The translations under genes and the position numbers were made by a program. Below, in pieces: positions 16,335 through 26,300 of a DNA stretch of 64,000 nt. Source of the stretch: Butyrivibrio sp. AE2015 (GTDB lineage Bacteria > Bacillota > Clostridia > Lachnospirales > Lachnospiraceae); contig NZ_ATVR01000008.1 in assembly GCF_000420825.1 (NCBI RefSeq), positions 62,001-126,000 of the forward strand. Reading direction: 5' to 3'. How positions within the stretch are numbered: the first letter of the stretch is position 1; each line of letters starts with the position of its first letter. The notes below the pieces were generated by a model. It saw only the letters and a program-made list of their open reading frames with translations, was not told the DNA's origin and did no database searches.

Positions 16335-18614
16335 ATGAAAAAAGTTTCGGTAATTATTCCTTGTCACAATGTTTCAGAGTGGGTATATCAGAGCTGGAAA
16401 TCAATTAAGAACCAGACTATGGATCTGTCGGAAATAGAATGCATTTTTGTGGATGATGCTTCTGATGATGAAGGAAAAACCTGGGAAATCCTGCAAATCA
16501 TAGAAAAGGAAGCTCCGGAAAGTGTAATGATCATCCAGCTTGATGAAAATGTTCGCCAGGGCGGGGCACGAAATGTCGGAATGAGTTACATGTCCGGCGA
16601 GTATATGCTTTTTTTGGATGCGGATGATCTTTACAGGCCGGAAACATGCCAGGAGCTCTATGACTATGCTGTGTCCAATGATCTTGACATCGTACAGTTC
16701 GGCCATGAGATTGTTATCAGAGACCTATCAGATGATTCTATCCCTCCAAAGAAGCCTAGAAAAGAAGAAGTTATCTGTAATCTGAATGAAGCCGGAGTGA
16801 GGGAATTGTTTCTTACCGGAGTGGCCGGAGACTATGGATGCACTAACAAGTTTTACAGATCATCACTGCTAAAAAAGACTCAAAGCTATTTTGCAGAGAA
16901 AGTGGTGTACGAAGAACCTCTTTTTGTATACCCTATATTTTTTTACATAAACAAAATGGCTATTGTTGATGCCGAGTACTACATCTGGCGCAAACGAAAA
17001 GGGTCGACCATGACTTCTGAATTGGGAAGTCGCATTATGGAACATCCGCTTGTGCAGCTTGAACTAATGCATGATATAAAAGCAAGAAGCGAATTATATT
17101 ATCGTTTTAAGGATGAAGTCGATTTTCATTTTTTGAATTCATATTTTTATGAAACGATTCTTTTTTCTAGCTTGAATTACGGAACAAGGCTTTATACATC
17201 GCAGTGTGAAGAATTGAAGGATAATCTTTTAGCAGAGACAGATGGCCTTAAGGAAAACAGATATTTAGACGAAAGACCTGTTTTTAAAGAGCTTACTGAT
17301 CTGCTATCTGATAATATGAGCTTTGCAGACTGGAAGCGGGTTCAGGATAAATGCCTGAAAATCTATATGGCTGATCATAAGGATGCCGCAAGCCGTGGTG
17401 AAGGTATCGTGATGGATGAGCCTGAATCTTACGAAGACTCTTTTCCATTAATAAGCGTGATAATGCCTGTAAGGAATAATGAGAAATATTTTCCTGTTGC
17501 AGTGCAAAGCGTCATAGATCAGGAGTACCCTAATTGGGAGCTTATCATCCTGGAAGGAATATCAACTGATAATACAGCCCAGGTGGCAAAAGAACTTGCT
17601 GCCAGAGATACAAGGATCAGAGTAATTACCAGCGGAGAATGGATTTACGAAAAGATCAATATTGGTGTCAATGCATCAAAAGGAGAGTACTTCACAGTGC
17701 TGAACTCAGATGATAAATTTACCAGTGATGCCTTATTGATAGCTGCAAATTTTATCAAAAAATACAATGTGGATCTGGTCCTGTATCCTGTGGCGACAGT
17801 TTATTGTGATAAGGACCAGAATGTCTTGCAGGATGACATTAAAAGGATAGAATCAACAGTGGACCATGAATTTGTCCTGCGAACTTTTGATGATATGAAA
17901 AAGAACTGGATAAATCTTTTAGCATCGGGACTGCTAAACAACCAGACAAATGTTTATAAGAAGGAACTGGTAAAAGACATCAGGTTTAGAAATGATGTTT
18001 ATGGAGGGGATTATTTATTCAATCTTGCGTCATTACCAAGATTTTCTTCGGCTGCCTATTATCCTAAAGTTACCTATCTGTTCCATCAATATGTGAACGT
18101 AGATGGCATGAACGCTTCTGTTGGCAAGTATTATGGCTACGAGCACCGAATGTTTAATGAGTTTTATCACCGTGCACTGCAGTTATTTGCGCTGCATGAT
18201 GTCATAGATGAGGATAAACTTAAATATATTCTGGATAAGCGAGTTAGTGATTTTAGCTATGAAATAAGAATAATGAAGTACGCTGCTGGAAAGCTCAGTC
18301 TGGAAGAAATGATCCATAATATTTTTTCCTATGCTGCGGATATTGCAAGTCTGTATCCATCAGGGAAACTGCCGAAAGATACAGAGATAATGGTTATTTA
18401 TGAGACCAAGTCTCTCATGGATTCTTTTGACGGAGAATCATATGGAAAAATGGACAAAGTAGCACGAGGGGTAAAGGAGATATTAAGTATCAGCAAAGAG
18501 GATCCATTTAATATAGATATTAAATGCATACAGGAAATGGTATTTGATTATAATAATCCTGCGAGAGTTGGCGAGAGTATTTATAATGATATAGTAAATG
18601 CTTTTAAGAGATAA
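16335..18614 (+). CDS. Bidomain GT2 glycosyltransferase
   Basis: 759 residues with two GT-A (GT2) domains. The first (3-110) has 'VSVIIPCHNVSEWVYQSW', 'ECIFVDDASDD' and the DxD-type 'YMLFLDADDLY'. The second (371-480) has 'ISVIMPVRNNEKYFPVAV', 'WELIILEGISTDNTAQV' and 'YFTVLNSDDKF'. No membrane helices are seen. Tandem GT2 proteins often add alternating sugars or act as chain-extending enzymes in capsule and teichoic-type clusters. It follows the CDP-alditol genes with a 19-base gap, so it may use or extend that unit. Donors are not predictable. Confidence 0.85.
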   Translation: MKKVSVIIPCHNVSEWVYQSWKSIKNQTMDLSEIECIFVDDASDDEGKTWEILQIIEKEAPESVMIIQLDENVRQGGARNVGMSYMSGEYMLFLDADDLYRPETCQELYDYAVSNDLDIVQFGHEIVIRDLSDDSIPPKKPRKEEVICNLNEAGVRELFLTGVAGDYGCTNKFYRSSLLKKTQSYFAEKVVYEEPLFVYPIFFYINKMAIVDAEYYIWRKRKGSTMTSELGSRIMEHPLVQLELMHDIKARSELYYRFKDEVDFHFLNSYFYETILFSSLNYGTRLYTSQCEELKDNLLAETDGLKENRYLDERPVFKELTDLLSDNMSFADWKRVQDKCLKIYMADHKDAASRGEGIVMDEPESYEDSFPLISVIMPVRNNEKYFPVAVQSVIDQEYPNWELIILEGISTDNTAQVAKELAARDTRIRVITSGEWIYEKINIGVNASKGEYFTVLNSDDKFTSDALLIAANFIKKYNVDLVLYPVATVYCDKDQNVLQDDIKRIESTVDHEFVLRTFDDMKKNWINLLASGLLNNQTNVYKKELVKDIRFRNDVYGGDYLFNLASLPRFSSAAYYPKVTYLFHQYVNVDGMNASVGKYYGYEHRMFNEFYHRALQLFALHDVIDEDKLKYILDKRVSDFSYEIRIMKYAAGKLSLEEMIHNIFSYAADIASLYPSGKLPKDTEIMVIYETKSLMDSFDGESYGKMDKVARGVKEILSISKEDPFNIDIKCIQEMVFDYNNPARVGESIYNDIVNAFKR

Positions 18615-18651
18615 TGGTGGTTAATATTTTAAATGAAAGGTCGAATATAAT

Positions 18652-19452
18652 ATGAAATTTTGGGCACACAGAGGATGCAGTCAGATGTATCCGGAAAATA
18701 CACTTACATCTTTTGGAAAGGCAATGGAAATTGAGGGCCTTGCCGGAGTTGAGCTGGATATTCAGCTGACTAAGGATGGAGAACTTGTGGTTATCCACGA
18801 TGAACGTGTGGATAGAACAACAGATGGATTTGGGTTTGTGAGAGATTTTACTCTTGAGGAGCTGAAGGCTCTTCACATTTTTGCAGGAAAGGGTGTTCCT
18901 TCAGAGAAGATTCCTACAATGCGTGAAGTCATTGAGCTTTTGATGCCAAAACTTAAAGTCTACTGCGATGCAGTTAAAGCGGGCGTACCTGAAGAAGAGA
19001 TAAAGGACGGCATGCGTATCAATATTGAGCTTAAGACATCAGTTTATAACTATCCGGGAATTGAGGAGAAAATAGTTAAACTTGTAGCTGAGATGGGAGT
19101 AAAAGAGGCAATCGTGTACTCAAGCTTTTATCCGGAATCTCTTTTCAAGATCCATGAGTTTGAGCCTACAGCAAAGCTCGGTGTTTTGGATGATCTTCTG
19201 TCAAACTGTCTGTACAAGGCAATTGGCCTTGAATCCTTATGGGAAGACGTTCCAAGCGGAAGCATTGCCCTGCACCCTTGGGGACTGCATATGGACCTCC
19301 CTGTAGAGAAAATTCAGGGAAGGACAGTCCGTGCATGGTACACAGGACATCTGTATCCTGAAGCTCCAACAGGCGTAAGGATGAATCTTGATGAATATGC
19401 CGCCAAAGGCGTCACAGACGTATTCTTCAATGAACCTGAGAAATACCTGTAA
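18652..19452 (+). CDS. Glycerophosphodiester phosphodiesterase family protein
   Basis: 266 residues with the GDPD signature: 'AHRGCSQMYPENTLTSF' at 4-20 (catalytic His, Arg-Gly, Glu-Asn), 'GVELDIQLTKDGELVVIHDE' at 34-53 (metal ligands Glu/Asp and second His) and 'IELKTSVYNYPG'. The family hydrolyses glycerophosphodiesters to glycerol-3-phosphate plus an alcohol. No signal peptide is present, so it is cytoplasmic. Placement in a CDP-alditol/glycan block suggests turnover or trimming of a glycerophosphoryl-type intermediate, but it could be general lipid recycling. Confidence 0.85.
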   Translation: MKFWAHRGCSQMYPENTLTSFGKAMEIEGLAGVELDIQLTKDGELVVIHDERVDRTTDGFGFVRDFTLEELKALHIFAGKGVPSEKIPTMREVIELLMPKLKVYCDAVKAGVPEEEIKDGMRINIELKTSVYNYPGIEEKIVKLVAEMGVKEAIVYSSFYPESLFKIHEFEPTAKLGVLDDLLSNCLYKAIGLESLWEDVPSGSIALHPWGLHMDLPVEKIQGRTVRAWYTGHLYPEAPTGVRMNLDEYAAKGVTDVFFNEPEKYL

Positions 19453-19532
19453 TGGGATTTCTTGTTAAAACAGGCAACTTGGTTTATATTATATAAGTTA
19501 AAAAAGTGTATGTAATAATGAAAGGCAATTAA

Positions 19533-20312
19533 ATGAAAGTAGTAATTTTAGCCGGTGGATTCGGAACACGTATCAGTGAAGAGAGCCACTTGCGTCCAAA
19601 GCCAATGATCGAGATTGGCGGCAAGCCGATTCTTTGGCATATCATGAAAGAGTATTCACACTATGGATTCAACGAATTCATCATCTGCGCAGGATACAAG
19701 CAGGAAGTGATCAAGGAGTATTTCAATAACTATTACCTCCACAACTGCGACGTAACTTTTGATTTTGCTAACAGGAATAAAAAGACATTCCATTCACAGA
19801 AGGCAGAGCCATGGAAAGTTACAATAGTTGATACGGGATACAGCACCATGACCGGCGGACGTATCAAGAGGATAAAAGAGCATGTGGGTAATGAGACATT
19901 CTTCATGACCTATGGTGATGGAGTGTGCGACCTTGATATGAACAAGCTTCTTGAGTTCCATAAGAGCCATGGCAAGATTGCTACCGTTACAGCCATTCTC
20001 GCAGGACAGCGATTTGGTGTGTTCGATATAGATTCTGATGACTCATCAGTTGTTAAGGACTTCCGAGAGAAAGCCAACATCGACGGAGCCCGTATCAATG
20101 GCGGATATATGGTACTTGAGCCCGGAGTTTTCGATTACATCGAGGGCGATAGCACCTTCTTTGAAAAAGAGCCAATGCATAACCTCGTAAGAGACGGCGA
20201 GCTTGCAGCTTATAAGTATGACGGCTTCTGGAAGTGCATGGATACAGCAAGAGAAAGAGATGAACTCTCTGAACTCATTGAGACAGGCAGAGCTCCTTGG
20301 ATCAAGTGGTGA
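19533..20312 (+). CDS. rfbF: Glucose-1-phosphate cytidylyltransferase
   Basis: 259 residues, the normal RfbF length. The signature 'VVILAGGFGTRISEESHLRP' and 'KPMIEIGGKPILWHIM' are typical, with 'FFMTYGDGVCDLDM' and 'GFWKCMDTARERDEL' near the end. The reaction is CTP + glucose-1-phosphate to CDP-glucose + PPi, the entry to CDP-3,6-dideoxyhexoses. The usual next enzymes (CDP-glucose 4,6-dehydratase, RfbH-type dehydratase) are absent from this window. The ThDP enzyme follows after six bases, so the two are one translational unit. Confidence 0.9.
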   Translation: MKVVILAGGFGTRISEESHLRPKPMIEIGGKPILWHIMKEYSHYGFNEFIICAGYKQEVIKEYFNNYYLHNCDVTFDFANRNKKTFHSQKAEPWKVTIVDTGYSTMTGGRIKRIKEHVGNETFFMTYGDGVCDLDMNKLLEFHKSHGKIATVTAILAGQRFGVFDIDSDDSSVVKDFREKANIDGARINGGYMVLEPGVFDYIEGDSTFFEKEPMHNLVRDGELAAYKYDGFWKCMDTARERDELSELIETGRAPWIKW

Positions 20313-20318
20313 GGTTTT

Positions 20319-22310
20319 ATGAAATTATCAGATTATATAGTAGATTTTTTGATCAAAAAAGGTGTCACTGATTGCTTCACAGTTGTGGGCGGTGGCGCGA
20401 TGCATCTTAATAACTCATTTGGACATACAGAGGGCATGCACTGTACCCATTTCCATCACGAGCAGGGCGCAGCTATTGCCGCAGAGAGCTACTCAAGATA
20501 CGGAGAAAAAGTTGCAGCACTTTGCGTTACTTCAGGCCCCGGCGGAACCAATGCCATCACAGGCGTTCTCGGCGGATGGCTTGATTCACTTCCTATGTTC
20601 GTTGTAAGTGGACAGGTCAGATACGACACCACGGTCAGATACATGGAAGGAAACACAGAGTACGGCCTCTCTAAAAGAGGCTGCAGTGCAGATATTAAGG
20701 AAAACTCTGATTCAGAAAGACCAATTACAAGCCATGAATTTATAAACGACTCAGGCCTTCCTCGTTCCATAGGAGACCAGGAATACGATATCACACAGAT
20801 GACCAGGCACATGTGTAAGTACGCAGTCATGCTTGAGACACCGGAAGACATCAGGTATGTTATGGAGAAGGCCTGGCACCTTATGAGTACCGGCCGTCCC
20901 GGACCTGTATGGGTAGACGTTCCTGTGAATTACCAGGCAAAAGAAATAAATCCTGATGAGCTTCGCAGCTTTGATGAGGAGTATAGACAAGAACATTCGT
21001 GCCTTTGCCCTGATGTGGAAAAAGACAATGCTTCTGCCTCAGAGCCTATGAATCACAATGAACTTTTGACAGTGTCCCAGATGATCCTTGATGAGATTAA
21101 AAAGGCTAAAAGACCTGTTATTTATGCGGGCGGCGGAATCCGCATTTCAAAGGGCTTTGAGACTTTCAGAAAAATGGTGGATAAACTAGGAGTTCCCGTT
21201 TGTACTTACTGGAATTCTATTGATCTTATAGAGGATGAGAATCCACTCTACTGTGGTCGCGGTGGATATATGGGCGACAGAGCAGGAAATTTTGCAGTTC
21301 AGAATTCAGATCTTTTGCTTGTTATCGGATCCAGAATATCCATCAGACAGACTGGTTATACCTGGAGTTCTTGGGCGAGAGAAGCCAAGGTCATAATGGT
21401 GGATATCGACCCTGCTGAGATGGAAAAGCACACGATACATGTGGATAAGAAGATCTGTGCAGATGCCAGATTGTTCATGGAAGCCATGAATGAGACCCTT
21501 GATGAGAATAAAGAGTGGAAAAACTTAAAGAATGATGACCAGTCATACTTTGCACCATGTGATGACTGGCGCGCTCAGTGTATTAAATGGAAAGAAAAAT
21601 ACCCTGTTGTGTCTGAGAAGCAGCGCAATACCGGCGATGCCCCTGTAAATGTCTATGGCTTTATCAGAGCTCTTTCTGACAAGGCACATGAAGGTTCGCT
21701 CACGGCTGTCAGCAACGGTGCCTGCTGCGTAGCTGGTTCTCAAGCCTGGCACATTAAGCAGGGCAGCAGATTTATTATCAACAACGCTGTAGCCAGCATG
21801 GGATATGGACTTCCGGCAGCAATCGGTCTTTGCATTGCATCAGGTAAAAAAGAGACCATCTGTCTTGAAGGAGATGGCAGCATAATGATGAATCTGCAGG
21901 AACTTCAAACTATTGTTACAAATAAGCTTCCTATAAAGCTCTTTCTCATAAATAATGATGGCTACCATTCCATCAGACTTACTCAGAACTATCACTTTAG
22001 TGACTATTCCAAATTTGGAATAGGGCCTGAGAGCGGCGACCTTGCTTTTCCTGAATTTGGAAAACTTGCAGAGGTATTTGGATACAATTACGTTTCAATT
22101 AAAAAAGGGAATGACCTTGAGCCTGGCATTGATAAAGCTTTGGAGTCGGATACACCAGTATTCTGTGAAGTGTTTACAGACACAGTTCAGCCTTGGGCAC
22201 CTAAGTCATCAGTAAAAAAAGAAGCTGATGGAAGCCTTACCAGTGCTCCTTTAGAAGATCTTGCCCCATTTCTTCCAAGAGAAGAACTTGCGGAAAATAT
22301 GTATATATAG
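20319..22310 (+). CDS. Thiamine diphosphate-dependent enzyme (acetolactate synthase-like)
   Basis: 663 residues, longer than the ~560 usual for the family. The N-terminal pyrimidine-binding domain has 'GGGAMHLNN' and the catalytic Glu in 'HFHHEQGAAIAAESYSRYG'. The central domain holds 'RPVIYAGGGIRIS'. The C-terminal pyrophosphate-binding domain has 'CLEGDGSIMMNLQELQTI', then 'INNDGYHSI'. An insertion of ~30 residues lies near 118-148. Directly after rfbF, it may be a sugar-modifying ThDP enzyme (YerE-like, adding a two-carbon unit to a CDP-keto-sugar) rather than an amino-acid enzyme. That is inference from context. Confidence 0.78.
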   Translation: MKLSDYIVDFLIKKGVTDCFTVVGGGAMHLNNSFGHTEGMHCTHFHHEQGAAIAAESYSRYGEKVAALCVTSGPGGTNAITGVLGGWLDSLPMFVVSGQVRYDTTVRYMEGNTEYGLSKRGCSADIKENSDSERPITSHEFINDSGLPRSIGDQEYDITQMTRHMCKYAVMLETPEDIRYVMEKAWHLMSTGRPGPVWVDVPVNYQAKEINPDELRSFDEEYRQEHSCLCPDVEKDNASASEPMNHNELLTVSQMILDEIKKAKRPVIYAGGGIRISKGFETFRKMVDKLGVPVCTYWNSIDLIEDENPLYCGRGGYMGDRAGNFAVQNSDLLLVIGSRISIRQTGYTWSSWAREAKVIMVDIDPAEMEKHTIHVDKKICADARLFMEAMNETLDENKEWKNLKNDDQSYFAPCDDWRAQCIKWKEKYPVVSEKQRNTGDAPVNVYGFIRALSDKAHEGSLTAVSNGACCVAGSQAWHIKQGSRFIINNAVASMGYGLPAAIGLCIASGKKETICLEGDGSIMMNLQELQTIVTNKLPIKLFLINNDGYHSIRLTQNYHFSDYSKFGIGPESGDLAFPEFGKLAEVFGYNYVSIKKGNDLEPGIDKALESDTPVFCEVFTDTVQPWAPKSSVKKEADGSLTSAPLEDLAPFLPREELAENMYI

Positions 22311-22331
22311 AGAAGTTTCTAAATAAAATAT

Positions 22332-22378
22332 AAAGCCTATGTCTGAAGCGCGCTTAATCGTTTTAGACGTAGGCTTTT
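22332..22378 (+). terminator. Rho-independent terminator after the second glycan operon
   Basis: AAAGCCTATGTCT (22332-22344) pairs with AGACGTAGGCTTTT (22365-22378); the T-rich tail is short. It closes the 14.5-22.3 kb unit. Confidence 0.65.
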
Positions 22379-22551
22379 CAATTTAATTACCATCAATATT
22401 TTAGAAAAACTTTATGTAATTACTTCTTATTTCACGAAAAAACAACAAAAATAAGAGCAATTATGATTAAAATTATGATGGCTGTTTGCGTACAATATAT
22501 GCAATTGGGTTAGGACTTAATGTACAAGGTAACCTGAAAAAGGGGGTAAAC

Positions 22552-22743
22552 ATGAAATCACTTGATGTCAAACAGACATTTATCGTAAAGATCACGGATT
22601 GTCAGAATGGTACCTGGCAAGGAAGAATTGTCTGGGCAGAAGCGAACAGGACTATACATTTCAGAAGTATGATGGAAATGTTGAGACTCATGGATGAAGC
22701 TGCAACAGAAGGAATTCACCATCAGGAAGCTGTTAATGAATAA
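22552..22743 (+). CDS. Small CQNG/WQG-motif protein, copy 1
   Basis: 63 residues; not a family I can name. The core 'TFIVKITDCQNGTWQGRIVW' followed by 'FRSMMEMLRLMDEA' is shared with the copy at 23076, with more than half of about 47 positions identical. It looks like a beta-hairpin plus helix. There is no signal peptide or membrane segment. The start ATG 22552 has GGGGG five bases upstream; the longer frame lacks a good ribosome site. It is flanked by terminators, so it is probably monocistronic. Two copies directly before the giant surface protein suggest a linked role. Confidence 0.7.
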   Translation: MKSLDVKQTFIVKITDCQNGTWQGRIVWAEANRTIHFRSMMEMLRLMDEAATEGIHHQEAVNE

Positions 22744-23075
22744 ATAAAGAGAATATTAAATTCTTTATGTAATGCGGGGCTGTCGCACTATATGTGCGGC
22801 GGCTTCGTATTTTATTTTGTTAAAAAAACTATAAACTTATTTAGATAAATCTATGTCTATATTTAGTGTCTGAAAATCCGCAGAATACGAGCTATTGCGG
22901 TTTATTTTTATTTAATACTTATTTTATAAAAACTTCATAAATTCCCTATTCCGCATGGTTGAAATATTATTTAGAATTTTATGTAAGGATTGTGAAATTA
23001 AGTTCAAAAAACTGGTTAATTATGATAGGTTTTATGATTACCCGGTCCATATAATTACTCATTAGGGGGAAAGTA
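22744..23075. other. Intergenic region between the two small paralogues
   Basis: 332 bases. It contains the hairpin at 22779-22820 and then an AT-rich stretch that probably carries the promoter of the second small gene. I could not fix a clear -35/-10 pair. No further gene is visible. Confidence 0.5.
22779..22820 (+). terminator. Terminator-like hairpin after small gene copy 1
   Basis: GCTGTCGCAC (22779-22788) pairs with GTGCGGCGGC (22794-22803) around TATAT, including G-T pairs, and is followed by a T-rich stretch (TTCGTATTTTATTTT). Confidence 0.6.
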
Positions 23076-23309
23076 ATGAGTAAAAGAGTTATGAATGAGT
23101 ATTGTAAAGGCACTTATAAAATGGGAGACACGTTCATTATAAAAGTTGATCATTGCCAGAACGGCTCTTGGCAGGGTGAACTTGTGTGGGCCAATGAGAA
23201 AAAGAGTGTCAGATTTAGAAGTACTTTGGAAATGTTACGGCTAATGGATGAGGCCATTAAAAGCGGTAATAGCATGATCGATATGGAAACGGCCCATATC
23301 GTTTCATGA
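23076..23309 (+). CDS. Small CQNG/WQG-motif protein, copy 2
   Basis: 77 residues. The core 'TFIIKVDHCQNGSWQGELVW' and 'FRSTLEMLRLMDEA' matches the protein at 22552; the N- and C-terminal tails differ. The ribosome site AGGGGGAAAG precedes ATG 23076. It lies 61 bases before the giant surface-protein gene, so the two may share a transcript. The single Cys in CQNG and the paired Trp are fully conserved between the copies. Function unknown; a regulator, chaperone or partner of the surface protein are all possible. Confidence 0.7.
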   Translation: MSKRVMNEYCKGTYKMGDTFIIKVDHCQNGSWQGELVWANEKKSVRFRSTLEMLRLMDEAIKSGNSMIDMETAHIVS

Positions 23310-23370
23310 GATGACTTAGGTAACTGCCGATTGTTTTATCGATTTTTTTATGAGAGGGAGGCATAGTGTT

Positions 23371-26300
23371 ATGTCAAGAAAGTGGAACAGATTTTTATCA
23401 TTCCTGTTGGCAATTGCGCTTGTTACAACTACTTTCAGTAGCGATTTTGCAAGCACAAGATCTTTTGCTGTAGGAAGCGAAGAAGAGCTTGAACAGAACG
23501 AAGAAGCTTCTGAAGAAGCAAGTGAAGAATCTTCAGAACTGGAGTGGGAGGATATCGAAAAAGAAGAAACTCCTGCTGAAAATGGAGAAAATCCTGAGAA
23601 AGAGGTGGAAGCAGAGTCAGGGGATGACGAAGTAACTGCTGAAACACCTTCAGATCAGGCTACAGAAGGCGCTGTCGAGGAGGCAACCGCCGATATTACT
23701 AATGGAGGAAATGTTACAGAAGAACCTGCAACAGATCCGGCAACAGAAGCAACAACAGAAGCAACAACAGAAGCTGTTTCTGCTAGCACAGAAAGCACAG
23801 AAAGTGCTTCGGCTGCAACATCTGCTTCTATTGAAGAGGCGGCAGCCGCTGCAAGCTCAGCTTCTACTGAAATAGAAGAAAAAGAACAGAACCTTGTAAC
23901 TGTTAAGTACAAAGCATCTATGGGTGGACGTGTTTCTGTAAAAGAAGAAACCGTTGACCTCAATGATAAAGATGCTAAGTTTGAAGGTTCTGAGGCAACT
24001 CCTTGGAATGATAAATATCAGTTCACAGAGTGGGTAGACGAGGATGGCAATTTTGTAACCAATGATGCCTTGCTCGTTCCTTCTGATGTGGAAAAAGATA
24101 CAACATTCACAGCTAAGTTCATGAAGCTTGCTGAGATGCCTGAAATATCCGAGAGCAAGATAACTGGAGGAATGGATGTATCTGTAGAGGCTGAAGAAGG
24201 TCTTTTCCCTGAAGGCACTACTGTATCAATTGAAGCAATCTCTGATGATAAAGCTATGGAGACAGCCCAGGACACTCTGGGAGATAAGGTAAAAGAGGCT
24301 AAGGGTGTTGACATTAAGTTCATATATGAAGGAGCAGAAATCCAGCCTGCAGATGCACAGTACGTTCACGTATCAATATCACTTGTTGATACAATCGAAG
24401 GTACTGACTTTACCGTGCTCCATGAGCATGATGGCGAGGTAAAAGAACTTGACGATGACGATGCGACTGTAAAATCCCATGATGCAAATGCAGACCCTGA
24501 TGATGAGACGAAGGTTGCTACAGAAGTAGAGCTTAAGAGTAATGAGTTCTCTGTATTTATTGTGGCAGGTATTGATGAAACAGAAAACGCTCGTCTTAAA
24601 GTTATATTCAAAAACGGAAGCGACGAAATAGCCTCTTTTTATGTTAAACAGAATGATACAAAAAGCGATGCTGCATTATCTCAGGTTATATATGATCCCG
24701 GAGCAGGGACAACCGAGAAAGATATTATATTTAAAGGATGGAGCAGAGATGCCGACTATGCAGTGGAAGATGCTGGCAGCGGTCTTACAATTGATGGAAT
24801 AAAAACTATCTTAAAAAACTATGACTGGTCTAGTGTTCAAGATGCTGATACTGAGGGCGGTTCATCAATTACTTTTTATGCGATGCTCTATAAGCAGTTC
24901 ACAGTAACTTATATAGATCGTAATAATATAACTCTTGGTAAAGATAGCGTGCTTTTTAATGCAGATGAAGAGAATGTTGAACTGGACTATGTCGTTGATC
25001 AGGCATATACACCGGAGGATGAAGTTCATCACTTTGAGGGATGGCTTGTAAATGAAGGCTCCAGCAATATTATTAAAAAAGGTGGCGAAGCATACACTTA
25101 TACAGAAGGAGATATATTTGAAAATAAGACAAAAATAACCATTACCGGAAGTGTTGTTTTTTCAGTTAATGCGCCCGAAGGTCATTGGCTTATTTTCGAT
25201 GAAAACGGAAAGGGAGCAACATATAATGCTCCTATATTCATAAAATCAGGTGAAGTGAGCAAAAAACCATGTGAAGATACAGAGATGGTTCGCCTTGGTT
25301 ATACTTTTGGTGGCTGGTATGACACAAAGGAAAATGCAGAAGCCCATGCACAGGATTCTAATGTAACAACCGGCGCGTTCCGGTTTGGGGATACTCTTAG
25401 TGATAAAACAACTATTTATGCAAGCTGGATATCGGCTAAAACTGCCGCTTACACGGTACTTATTTGGAAACAGAACATTGATGGAGATGGATATGATTTT
25501 GAAGAATCTATTCATCTTTCGGGAACTGTTGGAACAGCGATTACTACAGTAAGTCCTCAAGGAACCGGTAATAATGCATATGCCAGAATAAATGGTGTTG
25601 ATTATAATGCCAATAATGAGACTCTTGAAAACCGCAAAGATTATTTTGGTTTCCATTACGTTAGTAATGATCAGGCTGGCAAGACTATCACGCCTGAGGG
25701 AACTACCGTAGTTAATGTTTACTATGATAGAAATCAGCATACGCTGACATTCCAGGTGCATGGAGCATATGTTATTTCAGAAGGCGATAATGATAATGAT
25801 CCTAATAAGTATGGAAAAATAGGTGATGATTTTAAACGTGTATACTGGAATGATGGTGCTTTTTGGCTAAATCGCAATTGGGTAGGCGTGGCGTTTATCG
25901 GACATTATGAATATTCGAATAAATATGATGGAACAGTATATACGTATAACTCAAGTTGGGCTACTATAAAGGAAATAACAGCTCTTTATGGACAGTCTAT
26001 TGGTAAGCAATTCCCTATAGTTGGAACAAATGGAGTAACTTATGAGCCTGCTTTGTGGGAAGAACCAGAGCAAGAAACTTACGAAGCATATGTAGGGTAT
26101 ATCGATATTATGCCTGATTCTGATGTTGTTTTTCATAAACTCAACATGGGTGGAACAACACAAGATGAAGATGTTAGAACAATAAAATATAATATTGAAG
26201 CACTTCCGGAATATGATGGCGAAACAATTAATTATAGGGGCAAAAAATTTACAAATTATACGCATCAAACGGCTTATAGTGATTTTGCATTCACAGAAGC

